Assembly (NCBI GenBank): GCA_015056905.1
Contig: SVFI01000003.1
Coordinates: forward strand, 62,001 to 126,000
Length of the DNA stretch: 64,000 nt
Origin: Lachnospiraceae bacterium
GTDB taxonomy: Bacteria > Bacillota > Clostridia > Lachnospirales > Lachnospiraceae
Reading direction: 5' to 3'
Positions 21,904-30,473 of the stretch are shown piece by piece. Within the stretch, counting starts at the first letter, position 1. Each line of letters starts with the position of its first letter. The notes below the pieces were generated by a model. The model did not search any database and was not told where the DNA came from. It saw nothing but the letters and a program-made list of their open reading frames with translations. Made by a program: the position numbers and the translations under genes.

Positions 21904-22626
21904 TTAGAAAATACTTACTAATTTCTTCTTCTCTGCCTCGTACTCTTCTTCACTTAAGATACCGTTATCGCGTAAAACTTTGAGTTTCTTAATCTTTGTC
22001 TCGAATTCAGAGATATCGGATGCAATACCTGCAAGTGCAACTGTGTCGGAACTTGCCGGTGCTGCCGCTGCCGGTTTCGGAGCCGCTGCCGGTGCTGCCG
22101 GTGTTGCTGCTGCCGCTGCTGCAGTTGCTGCTGCGCTTAAATGGAAATCAGAACTTGCAACTGTCTGTGTTACCTCAACCGGGTTACTTGCAAGACCGCT
22201 GCTCTGACGAATACGTTCTGTCAAGGATGCTGCCTTTGTCTTAGCATCAAAGATAGCATTTACAAACTGGTCACCTTCATCAAATCCAGGAAGGAAGCAA
22301 TATCTTGTATAAGCACCTTCACCTTTATTTTCAATTGTAACCATTAATGTCTTCTTTCCGCCGTATGTAACCTGAGAACATTCTCTTACGTTCATTAAGT
22401 AATGAGAGAAATTATCAAGACGTGCGTTCGTTCCCTTCGGGTTATCAGCGATAGATACTCGACCACTGATACGAAGATTTGAAATCGCTACACGAAAATC
22501 TTCACTTTTCTTGATGAGTCCACCTTCTTTTGAAACCCACTCTTTCTGATAAATAATCTTTTCAAGTCGAATACACTTGTTACAAACTTCACTTGAAGAG
22601 TCACTTCCACAAATTAAACATTTCAT
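21904..22626 (-). CDS. SHOCT-domain protein with N-terminal Zn-ribbon-like motif and Ala/Pro-rich linker
   Basis: MKCLICGSDSSSEVCNKC; C-terminal IKKLKVLRDNGILSEEEYEAEKKKLVSIF (SHOCT signature). Confidence 0.8.
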   Translation of the reverse strand: MKCLICGSDSSSEVCNKCIRLEKIIYQKEWVSKEGGLIKKSEDFRVAISNLRISGRVSIADNPKGTNARLDNFSHYLMNVRECSQVTYGGKKTLMVTIENKGEGAYTRYCFLPGFDEGDQFVNAIFDAKTKAASLTERIRQSSGLASNPVEVTQTVASSDFHLSAAATAAAAAATPAAPAAAPKPAAAAPASSDTVALAGIASDISEFETKIKKLKVLRDNGILSEEEYEAEKKKLVSIF

Positions 22627-22834
22627 ACGTTCACACTCCCTATACCCATATTTCCCAAAAAACAGGATTGTTCTTGTTTATATACATAGTTTAGCATGAA
22701 AATTTTTTAATAGCAACATACCGAAGCGACCAATTCTGTCGCAAAATGAACCAATTCTGCAAAATTGGCGCATCCCGGGATGGGTATACGCCAATTTGCA
22801 ATCTATGTCAAGTGTCAGGCCTTTGACACGGATT

Positions 22835-23461
22835 TTAACAATTTTCCTTCCTTTCTTTCACGTTGCATGTATCAAATGCCGGGTTAAACGCGTAGAAATT
22901 CTTTTCATTAAGTTTATCCTGCACTCTGCGGAGTGCCTCACCGAATCTCTGGAAATGAACAACTTCTCTTGCGCGCAGGAACTTGATAACATCACATACA
23001 TCCGGATCTTTCACCATACGGAGAATATTATCATACGTTGTTCTTGCCTTTTGCTCTGCTGCCATGTCTTCCATTAAATCCGTAATCGGGTCTCCCTTAG
23101 ACTGAAACTCACATGCATTAAACGGAATTCCTCCCGCTGCCTGTGGCCAAAGTGCCAGTGTGTGATCGACATAGTACGTAGCAAATCCCGACTTTTCAAT
23201 TTCTTCCATGGAGAGATCTCTTGTCAGCTGGTGTACAATGGCACCAATAAGCTCAAAGTGCGCCAGTTCTTCGGTACCGATATCCGTCAAAAGTCCTGCT
23301 ACTTCATTATATGGAATAGAATATCTCTGAGAAAGGTAACGCATGGACGCTGCAAGTTCACCATCCGGACCGCCGTACTGGCTGATAATAATCTGTGCCG
23401 TCTTTGCGTTTGTCTCTTTGATGTTTACCGGATACTGTAATCTTCTCTCATAACTCCACAT
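22835..23461 (-). CDS. cotJC: Spore coat protein CotJC (manganese-catalase-like); start within ORF 22835..23509
   Basis: MWSYERRLQYPVNIKETNAKTAQIIISQYGGPDGELAASMRYLSQRYSIP...GTEELAHFELIGAIVHQL. Confidence 0.93.
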   Translation of the reverse strand: MWSYERRLQYPVNIKETNAKTAQIIISQYGGPDGELAASMRYLSQRYSIPYNEVAGLLTDIGTEELAHFELIGAIVHQLTRDLSMEEIEKSGFATYYVDHTLALWPQAAGGIPFNACEFQSKGDPITDLMEDMAAEQKARTTYDNILRMVKDPDVCDVIKFLRAREVVHFQRFGEALRRVQDKLNEKNFYAFNPAFDTCNVKERKENC

Positions 23462-23736
23462 TATTTGCATCCTCCTTCCCAAGGCATCGGCGCAAGAGCC
23501 CACAACCATTTGTTGTCATCACTCTCGTTTGCCAATGATACCGACATCGGCTCATACTTATAGCTGTACTCTTTTTCAAGCTGATTTTTAAGTTTCACAT
23601 AATGATTCAAATATGCAATTGCCTCACGCTCATGCGGATGTGTGTCGAGATATAACGTCATTTCGACCACAGCAAAGTCCACCTTACTGATTTCATGAAG
23701 TAATGCAAGTCTGGACATATCACTCGTTTTCATCAT
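23461..23736 (-). CDS. cotJB: Spore coat protein CotJB
   Basis: LALLHEISKVDFAVVEMTLYLDTHPHEREAIAYLNHY; between cotJA and cotJC. Confidence 0.92.
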   Translation of the reverse strand: MMKTSDMSRLALLHEISKVDFAVVEMTLYLDTHPHEREAIAYLNHYVKLKNQLEKEYSYKYEPMSVSLANESDDNKWLWALAPMPWEGGCK

Positions 23737-23903
23737 TTTACACATCTCCTTCCGCAAAATGGTTTATTGAGTTCCGGGAAAATAGTCCCCTCGTGAAACG
23801 CATCATCAAGATCTTCATATATTTTGTCAAGTTTCTGCCATGGTACATATGCCATCGCAACAGGGAACTCTTCCATCTGCATCTGTTCATAATAATTTTT
23901 CAT
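23733..23903 (-). CDS. cotJA: Spore coat-associated protein CotJA (not in supplied ORF track)
   Basis: Manual translation MKNYYEQMQMEEFPVAMAYVPWQKLDKIYEDLDDAFHEGTIFPELNKPFCGRRCVK*; 4 nt overlap with cotJB. Confidence 0.85.
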   Translation of the reverse strand: MKNYYEQMQMEEFPVAMAYVPWQKLDKIYEDLDDAFHEGTIFPELNKPFCGRRCVK

Positions 23904-24029
23904 TACTTTTCTCCTGCCTTTTTATTATCATAGTATGTAGCTTTCTGTCGGATTGACACAAGGCGGGCAAAAAAAACCGGAATTACAGCCTGTCTTAAGA
24001 CATATTTCTGCAATCCCGGGAATATCATG

Positions 24030-25454
24030 TTATACATTTCTGATGTGACGGCGCAACAGACGTTTTTTCAGCTCTTTAAAATCAAACGGAATGAGTGGAT
24101 ACAAGTAACCTCTTCCCGATATCATTTTATTGTTGATTAGCGATAATATAAAAATTCCGATTCCGGCAATAAAGCCATAAATCCCGAATAAACTAGTTAG
24201 CACCAGATTTAATATACGCATAAATTTGATAGCGTAAGCCAACTCATAGTTCGTCTGCGTGTAGTTAGCCAATGCTACAAACGCCATATAAAGCATAACT
24301 TCCGCATTAAACCACCCGCTGCTGACCGAAAAATCACCCAGAATAAGCGCCGCCATAATGCTTAGAGGTGTACTGAGCATATTCGGTGTATTGACCGCCG
24401 CAAGCCGCAGACCGTCCAACGCAACCTCCAATATAATAAACTGCCAAAAAATAGGAATATTGGACGGGTCTTTCATCTGAATAAATGCAAAACTTTCCGG
24501 AATCCAATGAGGGTTTGCCGAGAGCAACAGATATAATGGCGTTATAAAATAGGAAAATACCAAAATTATAAATTTTGCAAACCTGAGATACGTTCCTGTA
24601 ATCGGCGGAAAATAGTAATCATCCGCTTCCTCTGCAATATCAAACAAAGACGTCGGAAGTATCATCGCCTGTGGTGCATTATCCACTAAAATCACGATAT
24701 TACCTTCCAAAATCTGCGCTGCGGATGTGTCCGGTCGTTCTGTAAAACGGAACTTCGGGAACGGATTGAGCCATCTTTTATCATACAGACACTCTGCCAG
24801 CGATTCCTGATTTAATGTCAGTGCATCTACTTTCATTCCCTTGATCCGGCTTTTTATTTCCATCAGGAAGTTTTCATTTACTCTTTTCCCCATATATAAA
24901 AGTGCAATATCTGTTTTTGATGTTGCACCTGCCTGCAACATCTCCACACATAAGTCCGCGTCTCTGATTCGTCTTCTTATCAGAGCCGTATTAAAAATAA
25001 TCGTCTCCACAAAACCGTCCTTTGACCCGCGCAACGCCTTATCCTTATCCGGTTCCGATACGCTTCTTGCCGGGTAAGTTCTAGAATCAATGAGAATACA
25101 CTTATCATAGCCATCAATGAACATAATAAGCTGACCGGACAATACTGCTGTCACAATTTTATCTTTCCGGTCTTCCATATCCACCTCGACATAAGGCATA
25201 TTTTTTCTCAGCATCTCAGCTGCATTTAACGGCAAATCCTCTCTTGTCAGCCCAATGAAATATTGCAGCATTTTCATCATCAGCTCATCTTTACAAAAAC
25301 CGTCAATAAAATATATGACTGCATCTTTTCCCCCGATAACAAGATCACGATAGAGCACATCAAAATTTACATCGACATTCAGTTTTTCGTGAAAATACTT
25401 CCTGTTTTCCTTCACACTCTTGCTGATTCTGCTTTCCAAAATAATCGGTTCCAT
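24030..25454 (-). CDS. GerA-family spore germination protein
   Basis: KTDIALLYMGKRVNENFLMEIKSRIKGMKVDALTLNQESLAECL, PFPKFRFTERPDTSAAQILEGNIVILVDNAPQAMILP, multiple C-terminal TM segments. Confidence 0.93.
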   Translation of the reverse strand: MEPIILESRISKSVKENRKYFHEKLNVDVNFDVLYRDLVIGGKDAVIYFIDGFCKDELMMKMLQYFIGLTREDLPLNAAEMLRKNMPYVEVDMEDRKDKIVTAVLSGQLIMFIDGYDKCILIDSRTYPARSVSEPDKDKALRGSKDGFVETIIFNTALIRRRIRDADLCVEMLQAGATSKTDIALLYMGKRVNENFLMEIKSRIKGMKVDALTLNQESLAECLYDKRWLNPFPKFRFTERPDTSAAQILEGNIVILVDNAPQAMILPTSLFDIAEEADDYYFPPITGTYLRFAKFIILVFSYFITPLYLLLSANPHWIPESFAFIQMKDPSNIPIFWQFIILEVALDGLRLAAVNTPNMLSTPLSIMAALILGDFSVSSGWFNAEVMLYMAFVALANYTQTNYELAYAIKFMRILNLVLTSLFGIYGFIAGIGIFILSLINNKMISGRGYLYPLIPFDFKELKKRLLRRHIRNV

Positions 25455-25616
25455 ATACTCCTGCCTTTCTGCCTCTGTGTATTTTTTCTTTTTTATGGTT
25501 TAGTTTGTCAAATGTGGGATTTTTTATTCATACAGAAAGATTATGCTAGTGTGATAATTCTTCTTGTGATATACTTGTGGTGGTTGTAATAAATTGAAAT
25601 CACAAGGAGAATTACC

Positions 25617-26051
25617 ATGGAACAGATTCGTATTCAGTATTTAGATGAAACTATCGAAAAGTTAACTTACATAGACGGAAAATCCGACTGGATTGACCTT
25701 CGAAGTGCTATGGACGTAGAACTTAAAGCCGGAGAATTTAAGCTGATTCACCTCGGCGTAGCAATGCAGTTACCGGAGGGTTACGAGGCTCACGTTGTAC
25801 CGCGCAGCTCTACTTACAAAAATTTCGGAATTATTCAGACGAACCACTGCGGAATCATTGACTGCTCTTACTGTGGTCCCGACGATTGGTGGTATATGCC
25901 TGTGTACGCGCTGCGCGATACCGTCATTCACAAAAATGACCGCATCTGCCAGTTCCGTATTATGGAAAACCAGCCGAAGCTTATGTTTGAGCAGGTTGAA
26001 AAGTTAGAAGGAAGCAACCGCGGGGGCATCGGAAGTACCGGGAAGAATTAA
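25617..26051 (+). CDS. dUTPase-family (dUTP diphosphatase-like) protein
   Basis: [27 protein letters not shown], ...RICQFRIM, C-terminal [12 protein letters not shown] (dUTPase motif 5). Confidence 0.88.
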   Translation: MEQIRIQYLDETIEKLTYIDGKSDWIDLRSAMDVELKAGEFKLIHLGVAMQLPEGYEAHVVPRSSTYKNFGIIQTNHCGIIDCSYCGPDDWWYMPVYALRDTVIHKNDRICQFRIMENQPKLMFEQVEKLEGSNRGGIGSTGKN

Positions 26052-26062
26052 CATAACATAAG

Positions 26063-26090
26063 AAAAGCGGACAACACACTGTCCGCTTTT
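26063..26090. terminator. Bidirectional terminator between convergent dUTPase and Fic genes
   Basis: AAAAGCGGACA-acacac-TGTCCGCTTTT (loop/stem boundaries approximate). Confidence 0.85.
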
Positions 26091-26092
26091 GT

Positions 26093-26695
26093 TTACAATT
26101 CTTCCGTCTTAAAGGTTGTATACCCTTCATAGTAATAGCTATTATCAATGCCTTTCATAAAAACCTCACGATCATCAATTTTATCACTCAAGGCCACATT
26201 TAAAATATGTTTAATTTCTATATCTCTGATTGGACTCCGTTCCATTGCAAGAAGATAATCTTCTTTTTCTACTTTGCTCCAGTCAATCACTTTACCGATT
26301 TGTTTCTTTAAAATGCAATCAAGCCATATGCGAGTACTTCTACCATTTCCCTCACGGAATGGATGCGCGATATTCATTTCCACATATTTTTCGATAATCT
26401 CATCAAAAGTAGATTGAGGCATTCTATCAATATTTTCAAGCGCTGCTTCCAGATACATTAATGACGCAAAGCGAAAACTTCCCTTTGAAATATTAACGTC
26501 ACGCATTTCCCCTGCAAAATTGTAGATATCCTCAAATAAATATTTATGAATTGCTCTTAACGAAGAGAACGTCCCCACTTCAAGGTTGTCAAGCATACCA
26601 TTTTCAAACAACTCTCTTGCTTTCTTTTTGCTGATTTTTTCCTCAGCATCAGCAAGTTCCGGTGCCGAGCTGATTCCTAACTTGTTGTCAAGCAT
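26093..26695 (-). CDS. Fic-domain protein
   Basis: HPFREGNGRSTRIW catalytic motif; start MLDNKLG at 26695. Confidence 0.9.
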   Translation of the reverse strand: MLDNKLGISSAPELADAEEKISKKKARELFENGMLDNLEVGTFSSLRAIHKYLFEDIYNFAGEMRDVNISKGSFRFASLMYLEAALENIDRMPQSTFDEIIEKYVEMNIAHPFREGNGRSTRIWLDCILKKQIGKVIDWSKVEKEDYLLAMERSPIRDIEIKHILNVALSDKIDDREVFMKGIDNSYYYEGYTTFKTEEL

Positions 26696-26715
26696 ATACA
26701 CACCTCTGAAATCAA

Positions 26716-26741
26716 TGTAATATATTACACGTATTACATAC
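26716..26741. promoter_or_regulatory. Palindromic operator-like site upstream of fic
   Basis: TGTAATATATTACA perfect 14 bp palindrome (26716-26729) followed by GTATTACATAC. Confidence 0.5.
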
Positions 26742-26778
26742 ATATTATACCATAGAATGTAATATTTCAAAAGTGCAA

Positions 26779-27669
26779 TCAATCACTTTTACATCCTTTC
26801 AAATACAAACAAAAACTTATAATTCCCGTCAACATATATAACGGTATAAACGTTGTAAATATATGAATTGACGAAAGTGTTTCCATCTTTTTCAGCATAT
26901 CTCCCGTCGAAAACAGAGTCATCAGTACGATTACCGAGCAATTGTTATTCACCATATGTGCAAAAGATGCCGGATAAATAGATTTTGTCCGCTCTGTCAG
27001 CAAGGTCAAAAATGCATTCATGGCTGTACACATCAGACACATCGCTCCGATTCCGAGCCACGGATACAGCGGATAATCCACACCGAAGTTATGACCTGCG
27101 ATTGTAAGAGGCGCATGCCAAAGTCCCCAGAGAATACCTCCGACAAGAATTGCCGCCGGCTTACTCATTATCATCTCAAGTTTCGGACTAAGATACCCTC
27201 TCCATCCCCATTCTTCACCGAACGCCGGAAAGAAAATAATAATCGTAAATGCAAGTTGCAGTACAAAGCCTGCCAGTTTGGTACTCATATCTTCCCCCGG
27301 AAACATTTCCGTCAAAGGTACATCACCGAAAAACACTTTCCAAACAAGAAACATTCCAAACACTGCCTCGAGTAATTTTACTCCGACCGATGCCAGATAG
27401 TATTTCCCGTTTCCGTGCAGGTTTAATGCTAAATACGAGTTTTCCATGCCCTCCTTTGTAATCCACCTGGTCAAAAGATTTGCAAGCGCAGGTGCAAACA
27501 TTCCGAAAGCGCCAAGCGCATATACTACCGCTGCAACATTTTCTTTCTTTGAAACATACACCATCTCATCGTAATATAAACATAAAACAGGCGTCACAAC
27601 CGCAAGCGGCAAAAATGCAAGAAGATAAAAAATCACAATACGCTTTATCGTAAGTTTTTTACTGTCCAT
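26779..27669 (-). CDS. CPBP-family intramembrane protease (CAAX protease/bacteriocin-processing type)
   Basis: FGEEWGWRGYLSPKL (EExxxR) and GILWGLWHAPLT motifs, multiple TM. Confidence 0.9.
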   Translation of the reverse strand: MDSKKLTIKRIVIFYLLAFLPLAVVTPVLCLYYDEMVYVSKKENVAAVVYALGAFGMFAPALANLLTRWITKEGMENSYLALNLHGNGKYYLASVGVKLLEAVFGMFLVWKVFFGDVPLTEMFPGEDMSTKLAGFVLQLAFTIIIFFPAFGEEWGWRGYLSPKLEMIMSKPAAILVGGILWGLWHAPLTIAGHNFGVDYPLYPWLGIGAMCLMCTAMNAFLTLLTERTKSIYPASFAHMVNNNCSVIVLMTLFSTGDMLKKMETLSSIHIFTTFIPLYMLTGIISFCLYLKGCKSD

Positions 27670-28102
27670 AACTTTCTGCCCCCTTCCGGTACATTTTCAA
27701 AGACACGCGATAAGAAATATAATATGCAACACCTGACACATAAGGCAAAAGTGCCAAAATCCATATCACATTTCCGCTCATGAGGAAATCCCATATTGCC
27801 TCTTTTACATTCTCTTGTAAGAAAAATGAAATATCACCAAACAGGGCGTAAATTCCGGCCAACATGAATAATATGCCTACGACACTCCCCTCTACATTGA
27901 TACCGGTTGTCGCCCCGTAACGGACCATGCAAGGAATTTCAAATGCCATCACGAGCATACGGAAAGCAAAAATCACAACTGCCACCGTTACTGCACTTAT
28001 CGCTGCACTCCCGTAAACAGCTATGGAAATGGTATCTGCTATGAAACACACAAAAAGCAATGCCAAGTGCCATATCAAAACCGCATAATATTTTGCTGTC
28101 AC
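27659..28102 (-). CDS. Small integral membrane protein, unknown function
   Basis: 147 aa, four predicted hydrophobic segments; 11 bp overlap with downstream CPBP gene. Confidence 0.65.
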   Translation of the reverse strand: MTAKYYAVLIWHLALLFVCFIADTISIAVYGSAAISAVTVAVVIFAFRMLVMAFEIPCMVRYGATTGINVEGSVVGILFMLAGIYALFGDISFFLQENVKEAIWDFLMSGNVIWILALLPYVSGVAYYISYRVSLKMYRKGAESYGQ

Positions 28103-28205
28103 CTGTCCTTTCTCAGTCTGCGGAAGCGCAAATGCGTCCAGCTACCCTGATACGGTCACCAGCTTTTAATGTGCTCACAAAATAGGCGTTTCTGCTCCAT
28201 AAAAT

Positions 28206-28961
28206 GCTCAGCTCAAAAAAGTACTGAGTGATACTAAGTTATGGGGGCATTATAGAGGTAATGACTTCTATTGTACTGGTTATGTAGATAAAGCTACTTT
28301 TGATAAAATACAGGCTATTTTAAAGAATAACAGTAGAAAAAGAGTAAATAGCAGAGTCTATCTGTTTAGTGGTTTAATTATATGCCCTAGTTGTGGTAGA
28401 AAAATGTCAGGTATCACATCAAAAAATAGGAAAACAGTAAAACCTAGTGGCAAGGTGTATATATATGAACATGAGATATATCAATACCGTTGCAATAAAG
28501 CTAAAATGTCTAAGCTCTGCGTCCACACTAAATATTCAAATGAGGGAAAATTAGAAAAAGCCCTGTTAAGCAACCTTAACCGCTTTATTAACAATCATGT
28601 GACACACGTTAAAATAACAGCTAATACTAATAGCCACACTGACGGTGTAAAAAACTCTATAGCAAACTTACAAGCTGAGTTAAGCCGACTTAATACAATG
28701 TTTAGAAAAGGCAGAGTTAAAGAGGAGGAATATGACAGAGAGTATGAGGCACTAGAAAAACAGCTAACAGAGCTACAGGAAACCTTAACACCTGTGGAGG
28801 AAAGAGATTTAAGCATATATGAGGAGTTATTAGCTAAAGATGACTGGAAAGAGCTTTATAACGCTCTGAACAGGGAAAGTAAGAGAGCTTTCTGGCGTAA
28901 GTATATTAAGGCTATAAAGCTAGACGCTGAGGGTAAAATAAATGAGATTATATTTTTTTAA
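28206..28961 (+). pseudogene. Truncated large serine recombinase (C-terminal part only; remnant of integrated element 1)
   Basis: In-frame AQLKKVLSDTKLWGHYRGNDFYCTGYVDKATFDKIQAIL...LFSGLIICPSCGRKMSG...EGKINEIIFF*, closely resembles the C-terminal part of the 48947..50377 recombinase; catalytic N-terminus absent. Confidence 0.9.
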
Positions 28962-28966
28962 TTGTC

Positions 28967-28994
28967 GTGCTACTAACTGTGCCGTACCGTTTTG
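28967..28994. other. Element 1 attachment-site junction (attR-like)
   Basis: GTGCTACT-N12-CCGTTTTG; host ABC ATPase frame reads GFIGQNG then diverges exactly at the Walker A Ala/Gly. Confidence 0.75.
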
Positions 28995-29137
28995 ACCGAT
29001 AAACCCCATGATACTGCCTTTCGGTACCGAAAAGCTGATATCATCCAGCGTAAATCCGTCATATTTTTTTGTAAGATTCCTTATCTCTATTGCGTTTTCG
29101 TATGTAGCTGTGGCACTTACATTCTCACTCATCCTGA
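28987..29137 (-). pseudogene. 5' remnant of ABC transporter ATP-binding gene interrupted at the P-loop
   Basis: MSENVSATATYENAIEIRNLTKKYDGFTLDDISFSVPKGSIMGFIGQNG| then element-derived sequence; no downstream half found nearby. Confidence 0.85.
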
Positions 29138-29508
29138 TCTCCTCCATACACAAGTTCAAGTATCTCCTTCATCTCTTCCAGACTGAGACCGCACATTCGT
29201 GCTCTCTCGCATGCTTTTGCAAGGATTTCTTCCGTCTGGCGGATAGTTTCTTCCCGAAGAAACTCGGTATTCTGCGGCTTTACATAGCAGCCTTTTCCGG
29301 CGATAGTTTCAATAAAACCTTCTTTTTCCAGTTCCTCGTAAGCACGTTTTGTTGTAATGACACTGATTCTCAGCTGTTGTGCAAGCATTCGCATGGAAGG
29401 AAGCGCCTCCCCCGCTGCAAGTTCGCCACTCATGATCTGCGCCTTGATCTGAGTTACAATCTGCTGATAAATCGGTTCATCCGATGAATTGCTTAAAATA
29501 ATTATCAT
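29125..29508 (-). CDS. GntR-family (YtrA-type) transcriptional regulator
   Basis: PIYQQIVTQIKAQIMSGELAAGEALPSMRMLAQQLRISVITTKRAYEELEKEGFIETIAGKGCYV; overlaps start of ABC gene. Confidence 0.92.
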   Translation of the reverse strand: MIIILSNSSDEPIYQQIVTQIKAQIMSGELAAGEALPSMRMLAQQLRISVITTKRAYEELEKEGFIETIAGKGCYVKPQNTEFLREETIRQTEEILAKACERARMCGLSLEEMKEILELVYGGDQDE

Positions 29509-29593
29509 AGTGCACCTCTGTTATCATTGTATATATACGATATATACAGTATGGCATCTATATATATCGTTGTCAATATATATTTAAAAAATA

Positions 29594-29631
29594 AAAACCA
29601 TTGCTCTTTTTTTACTGTGAGCAATGGTTTT
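29594..29631. terminator. Terminator at 3' end of the long accessory operon
   Basis: AAAACCATTGCTC...GAGCAATGGTTTT. Confidence 0.8.
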
Positions 29632-29637
29632 CATTCA

Positions 29638-30471
29638 CTATAATGTCTCTATCCAAGTATATAATTTATCCAGTGCCTGATTGGTTTCTCTTGTTTCCAA
29701 AAACATTCCCGCGCTGTAGGCTGAATGTGTGTTTATTTTATCAACAACCTCATATAATTCACAATACAGACCTGCCTCTTCCGCTTTCTCATACAACGCT
29801 TCCGACTGAGCATAATCAATCAGACCGTCATGTTTACTATGTATCAAAAGCATCGGAATGTGGTTAGCCGAAAACAACGAAACCGGCTCGCCCTCTGTCC
29901 GGTCATATCCTTTCAAAAACAGCTGTCCCAAAAGAATTTTGACCGTATTAGATATATTCTTTCCAAATGCATACGGACCTGCAACGCCGATAAAACCGAC
30001 AATCTTACTAATATCTACATTACACTTTTCCTGATATTTCTTTCCGTAACACAAAATGGATGATAGGTGTGCACCGGCAGAAGGTCCGGTCACAATAACC
30101 TTTGAGCAATCAATTCCCTGCCCGGCTAAGTACTCCATTGCTTTACTGTACGCCATACACACATCTTCTATTTGCACCGGATACTTATTCTTCGGTGACA
30201 GACGGTATCCTAACGATACACAGTGATATCCTTCCGTTGCAAAGCTCTGCCCGACATATCTGAAATCATCCGGACTTCCTGCATTCCAGCCTCCGCCGTG
30301 AATCCATACAATCACTTTTTCTTTCACGGCTTCCCGTGGTTTAAAATACAGGAAAAACTGATGTTTGTCACTTCCGTAATCAATCCGTTCCGGCTCTATT
30401 ATTTTCTTTACTTTGGCAAGTTTATAATATAAGCTCGGATAACTAAACATTTCACGCCAATAGTCTTTCAT
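29638..30471 (-). CDS. Alpha/beta hydrolase (HSL/carboxylesterase-like)
   Basis: VWIHGGGWNAGSPDD, VTGPSAGAHLSSI. Confidence 0.85.
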   Translation of the reverse strand: MKDYWREMFSYPSLYYKLAKVKKIIEPERIDYGSDKHQFFLYFKPREAVKEKVIVWIHGGGWNAGSPDDFRYVGQSFATEGYHCVSLGYRLSPKNKYPVQIEDVCMAYSKAMEYLAGQGIDCSKVIVTGPSAGAHLSSILCYGKKYQEKCNVDISKIVGFIGVAGPYAFGKNISNTVKILLGQLFLKGYDRTEGEPVSLFSANHIPMLLIHSKHDGLIDYAQSEALYEKAEEAGLYCELYEVVDKINTHSAYSAGMFLETRETNQALDKLYTWIETL

Positions 30472-30473
30472 AC

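Noticed and set aside
22040-22140. GCTGCC/GCCGGT tandem repeats as a functional repeat
   Set aside because: They encode the Ala/Pro linker in the SHOCT protein and are explained by the coding sequence.
21980-22244. Plus-strand Ala/Val- and Leu/Pro-rich ORFs
   Set aside because: Antisense of the Ala/Pro-rich linker of the SHOCT gene; low complexity explains the open frames.
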